A stretch of DNA of 64,000 nucleotides from Priapulus caudatus (Eukaryota > Priapulida > Priapulimorpha > Priapulimorphida > Priapulidae). Within the stretch, counting starts at the first letter, position 1. Each line of letters starts with the position of its first letter. Both the position numbers and the translations under genes were made by a program. Positions 59,749 to 64,000 of this stretch are shown in pieces. The stretch covers positions 654,825-718,824 of the forward strand of contig NW_014577133.1 of NCBI RefSeq assembly GCF_000485595.1. The letters are read 5' to 3'. Below the pieces are notes generated by a model, which was not told the origin of the DNA, did not search any database, and saw nothing but the letters and a program-made list of their open reading frames with translations.

Positions 59749-61103
59749 ATGCGCAGGACCAACTTACTTGCGACGACTCGAGCCTATATAACGTCTGTGG
59801 TAGACAATTAATGCCTCTAGATCCAAAGTGAATATGTCTTAAGTTATATCAGCTACAAAAAATTAACCTCTAACTATCGTTGCAATGGTCTACTTGCGAT
59901 ATTTCTGGTGAACGAACATTATTTGCAAACTTTAAATGGCCATTTTTGTGAACGGAAATACATAGTTCCCGCTGCTGCAGCACCACCAAAAATGGCCGTT
60001 TGAAGTTTGCAAATAATCTTCGTTCATCAGAAATATCGCAAGATACTGTCACGGCACCGGTAGTGGTACTACTCTGTTAGTGTTACGAACATTTATGGGC
60101 GTATGTTTTAGTTATAGGGGTATAGCGTTTGTTGGAGACTGATTGTCACTGTCATAATGTCCTATTCCTAACACTAATGCCAATGGTGACAATTGTTTTG
60201 CTTATGTTCACTTTCAGGTAGGCAGGGCTTGCGGAGGATGAGCGCCGTTGGTGAACACCATGGTCCGTTGCTCACCCTCAATGATCTACCTGTGCCCAAG
60301 GGATCGTGGTCGGTGGCAAATGCCAAGAGGCAATCAAAAATGAACATGCAGCTTATAAGCTCTGTCGTGGCTTTCTCCCTAACTGTAGGCTATGTAAGTA
60401 TCTAGGAGAAATCTACTAGCTATTGTCGGATGATGAGATGAGGCATACTCTAAAGGTCCGTCTCCACACGCACGGCAACGGCGCCGTTCACCCCTACCGG
60501 AAAAGTTTAAATCTATTATATCTTGAGGCACAGTCGCCACTGACACAGCACAGCACCTGCCCGGTTTCATGGTGACGGCGAAAGTCACATGAGTTTGACT
60601 TTTGACGGATGCTGTGTACGGTGAAAGACAGTTGAACCAATCAACGCGATTGTTTTTTATGACGTGTTCTGCTCACACCACTATCAGCCAATGGACAACA
60701 AGCAAATGTATGCATAATTTCTGATCACTGAACCAGAGTGAACACAATGCGCTCAGACACAATGCGCTAAATCACAATGCATTATTTTTTCAGCACAACG
60801 GCGCTGCGTTTTGCTGTGCCGTGCCGCGTGTGTGGAGACATAGCTTTACACCTTTACAATGCAGCATAATGAAACGAAATATTAACAGAAATTAGTGCTG
60901 AAAGCCTAAATCGTGTCATCGCTTAATTTTAATTCATTGTAAGATAGACAGGCCACCCTGCTTGTCAACTGGTTCAACTGTCATTGAAATATTTATAGGT
61001 GTTGATCTTTTGTGCTTTCACGTAGATGATAATGGAGAACATTGTCTACTTGAACCCACCTCCGAGGATGACCAACCCACCTCTGGACATTTTGAAGTCC
61101 TAA
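59749..61103 (+). CDS. COX7B / deltamethrin-resistance-like small mitochondrial membrane protein
   Basis: Two exons are well supported: one ending at 60393 before gtaagt, and 61026-61103 after ttcacgtag. Together they give a 77-residue core from the ATG at 60238, with the conserved GPLLTLNDLPVPKGSW segment, a single membrane span (MQLISSVVAFSLTVGYMIM) and a tail containing VYLNPPPRM. This is the layout of the small cytochrome c oxidase subunit 7B / Deltamethrin_res family of the inner mitochondrial membrane. Upstream, 59749-59799 (ATG, then MRRTNLLATTRAYITS) could supply an Arg-rich targeting peptide, joining in phase 0 at 60226 for about 98 residues. This first exon is a proposal; an acceptor at 60218 is an alternative. 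The gene is divergent from the UHMK1-type gene. Confidence 0.7.
59893..60042. mobile_element. Inverted-repeat element in the presumed first intron of the COX7B-like gene
   Basis: Arms 59893-59949 and 59984-60042 pair with few mismatches (arm begins cttgcgatatttctggtgaa). Spacer about 35 bp. Non-coding, MITE-like, no clear target duplication. Confidence 0.6.
60451..60848. mobile_element. MITE in the second intron of the COX7B-like gene
   Basis: Left end taaaggtccgtctccacacg (60451-60488) and right end cgtgtgtggagacatagcttta (60796-60848) are imperfect inverted repeats of about 40-50 bp. Interior non-coding. It lies wholly between the two supported exons. Confidence 0.6.
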
Positions 61104-61437
61104 CTACTCCATCCAATAGGCGACTACAACCTGCCAGCATCTTCTTCTTGATGCTGGTATAGTTAAAGTAAATGTTATGTATTCACGTTAAAGTGAGACA
61201 TTGTTAATTAGTCGTGTTTGACGTTTAAAGCAGTAAGAAATGTGCCACATAGTTGTAAACATTCACATGTGCTAATGGCAGTATGCACGCACAGTATGAT
61301 TAAAATGTGATATCTGAAATAGCTTGGTTGTAGTATATGGTAATTTATCTCTGACAATTCCTGATGTTTATTTGCTCACGAGGAGCACTCACTCATTCAA
61401 GAAACATTGCAACAGTTATGTTTATGGATGCAGGATT

Positions 61438-61443
61438 AATAAA
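61438..61443 (+). terminator. Candidate polyadenylation signal of the COX7B-like gene
   Basis: AATAAA about 335 bases after the TAA stop on the plus strand. Confidence 0.45.
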
Positions 61444-63512
61444 CAAATACAAAATTATGTATAGGGTTTTTTATGCCTAATCTATTTCTTTTTTGCATAG
61501 TCTTTCAGTATTAGTAGTCCAGATGATAGGTTTATAACTAGGTATGATGACATTGCAAATTTTCAGGTTTTAGCTTATAAATAGCTACTCACTAGGTAAC
61601 ATTTTATAGGTAACAAGGTTAACATTTACTCACTAGGTGGAGAATCTTGTCTATTACCAGATGGTCGAAACTAATTTACAAGTAAATTATAACTTGCTCC
61701 AAATGATATTTTTGTTTATTCATATCAGCATCATAATCCCTACGCTCTCTAATATTATAAATCCTGAGCACATACAACCATGAATCGAGATCCGTAAAAT
61801 GCCATCAGCTTTACTGCAACTGCTACAATCCGTTTCGATATGTTGACATAAATCCTGCAAACAGGTACTCCCATTTGCAGTTTGCGGTACCATAATTACA
61901 ATGTACTGAACCAATGATATTTAAAATTAATGAGTGATTTTAATGGATCTATCGTACACACACCTAGACATAGGCGTGGTTCCATTTACAAAACCTGAAA
62001 TGACCTTGGAACAAACTTGACTCTAGCTTCCAGAGGAAGGTTGTAACCCTGTATTCGCAACACGAGAGTACGCCATGTAATGGTGGTGGACCTGTGTGTT
62101 ACACCCTGCTACGTACGTACATGCACACGCTTGTCTTCGAATCTCTTAGCTAAATAACACTGTAAATATGACAGTATATTAAACGTTTAATTTACTTATA
62201 TACAGTCGGTCACCAAAGTGTTATTTACAGATTAAGCCCAGCTGCAGTGAGTGACGAATACGCACAAACAACATGAACTTCGCGTACAACACCAATGACT
62301 ACTGACATGAACATATATCTAATGTTAGTAATATATATATATATATGTGTTCATGCTTCTAACAAAAGCTTAATGATGCAATGCATCCTGTTTGTGAAGC
62401 ATCACGTTTACCAACGGTAACCACTGGCTAGGAAACACACATAACATGCAGCATGTTCTAATTAAAGATGCTACCAATTATTGCACCCTGGCTACTTTGG
62501 AAGACCATTCGCGTTTTACATTCCCAAAATTTAGTTAATATAATGTGTGAAAACAGTGCAATATAACAGGGGAAAACTCACCCTTGTCTACACTGCTTAA
62601 AAATAGTTGAAGAATTCACAAACATGGAGAGATTCAACGACTCAATTAGAATAAAGCAGGAAAATGCAGGTTTTAACCGTGTACATTTCTACATGAAACT
62701 TGTTGCAAAGTCCATCTTCAATGGAAATAAATATTGCCATATGAAACATGGTAAAAAATACAATTGAGCAATCACAAAATTAATGTGAATGTCGAATTTG
62801 ATGATGCAAAATTTTAAAGCGTATTGCTTATACTGAATTTGCTAATGTTTTATTTCTATTAATGTGTAATTTCAATTTCTATGTTTTAATGCTATTATTT
62901 GCCCATGTCCATGAACCTACAATATATTTATTTCAAAAAGATAAAGTTGATGTAGTAAAAGGTCGACACAAGGAAAACGTTGACTTGTAATTTCATATCT
63001 ACAGTTTCCTGGATTGCAATATTACAAAACAAATCGCATAAAAACAGCAAGTATGCATTATCAGTAGACAAAAATTTGGCAAATGCAATATATGAACATT
63101 CATACATAAATATGTCGTCATAGTCTGTTGTACATTTTTTACTGTTATAATTAAACTGAGTTTACATCAGACAGCCTAAAATACTTCTTTTCATAGTCCT
63201 TTCAAACTAGTAACCAAATTATCATTCAGACTCGAATTAAAATTCAGTACTGCAACAGTATGCACTAAAACTTATTTTTATACACATTATTTTACTAATA
63301 TAGAACAGACGATTGGCAGCATTTATGAGCATTTCGTATAAATTTGGCAAGCTATAGATAGACAATGGCTTAAGACATTGCATTTTAATAGTAATAACCC
63401 ATGAAGGGAACACTTCCCTATAATTAGTGCATATATATCCAAGAACCGTTTACAAACGTTGAAACATATAGAAATATGCAAGAACCAACAGCCTATCACA
63501 GCACATTCAGAT
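61444..63512. other. AT-rich non-coding stretch
   Basis: No exon or RNA gene recognised. A minus-strand frame at 61720-61914 is Cys-containing but matches no family. A short AT run lies at 62329-62345. Confidence 0.45.
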
Positions 63513-63615
63513 ACGCTCGCACGCACGCACACAGACAGGTACGCTCGCACGCACGCACACAGACAGGTACGCTCGCACGCAGGCAGGCACGCACGCGCAC
63601 ACACACACACACACT
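63513..63615. repeat. 28-bp minisatellite and CA run
   Basis: Units acgctcgcacgcacgcacac plus agacaggt start at 63513, 63541 and 63569, then a CA run to about 63615. Confidence 0.92.
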
Positions 63616-64000
63616 AACATGCGTACGGAACAAGAAACCAACCAAATAACTCATTTTAATCACAGCAACAGAAAACAAGCATCACGACACAGTCACACAG
63701 GAACACAAACATATCGTCACCAGGAGCAATAAACACATGTCAACTGCATTGCATAACAACTGAAGAGACCAGTAATACAGGAACAAGGCAAAAACATTAA
63801 ATATCCACATATGATAGGCACATAACGGATTCTTGAACATAAGCAACACCTTATTTGCTCATCCATTTGCCTCTATTGCTAAGTCATCGAAACTTGTAAT
63901 AGAAGTACTTTAGCACATAATACTGAGTAACAACATAGTACAACATCAATCAATCGAGCAAATATTCATTTTGAAGTACATTGCTACATTCCTGAGAACA
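63616..64000. other. AT-rich non-coding end of window
   Basis: Nothing recognised. Confidence 0.4.

Noticed and set aside
61720-61914. Cysteine-containing minus-strand frame resembling an extracellular domain
   Set aside because: The resemblance was too weak to name a family, and no neighbouring exon supports it.

Overview
This is a nuclear, intron-bearing animal (metazoan) genome window. Three protein-coding genes can be supported, all reconstructed by joining exons with matching splice phases: a p21/p27/dacapo-type CDK inhibitor (minus strand, 31.25-35.88 kb), a KIS/UHMK1-type kinase carrying a C-terminal UHM RNA-splicing domain (minus strand, 11 coding exons, 48.85-54.30 kb), and a short mitochondrial COX7B / deltamethrin-resistance-like protein (plus strand, about 59.75-61.10 kb). 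The gene set, the large introns, frequent CpG, very dense CA/GT, GA/CT, CACT and GCAC microsatellites, and abundant MITE and LINE remnants suggest a marine-type invertebrate bilaterian. The phylum cannot be decided from the sequence alone.

Layout. Positions 1-31 kb are a gene-free, CpG-rich stretch packed with simple repeats, several minisatellites, degenerate telomere-like GGGTTA tracts and two assembly gaps. It may hold regulatory DNA 3' of the CDK inhibitor gene, but no exon was recognised there. From 31.2 to 36.1 kb lies the CDK inhibitor gene: a 4.0 kb intron separates the kinase-inhibitory exon from a short exon encoding the basic nuclear-localisation tail, and a compact promoter candidate (two opposed CCAAT boxes plus a TATA-like box) sits just upstream. 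From 36 to 48 kb is an intergenic stretch of minisatellites around a 409-base gap, a TTAA-flanked transposon and a decaying 52-bp tandem array. From 48.4 to 54.3 kb is the UHMK1-type gene. From 54.8 to 60.9 kb, between the divergent UHMK1-type and COX7B-like genes and into the latter, there is a remarkable cluster of fold-back elements: a 430-bp palindrome with a 9-bp target duplication, a CAGTG-ended element with a 5-bp duplication, a TTAA-flanked element, a LINE reverse transcriptase remnant and several short hairpins. The last 2.5 kb are AT-rich and empty of recognisable genes.

The genes do not form a pathway or operon. Both the CDK inhibitor and the KIS-type kinase are linked by prior biology: vertebrate KIS phosphorylates p27Kip1. 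Finding a p27-like gene and a KIS-like gene 13 kb apart on the same strand is therefore the most biologically interesting arrangement in the window. No prokaryotic-type system, CRISPR array, rRNA or tRNA gene was found. Most long open frames in the window are by-products of CT, GT and CA repeats.
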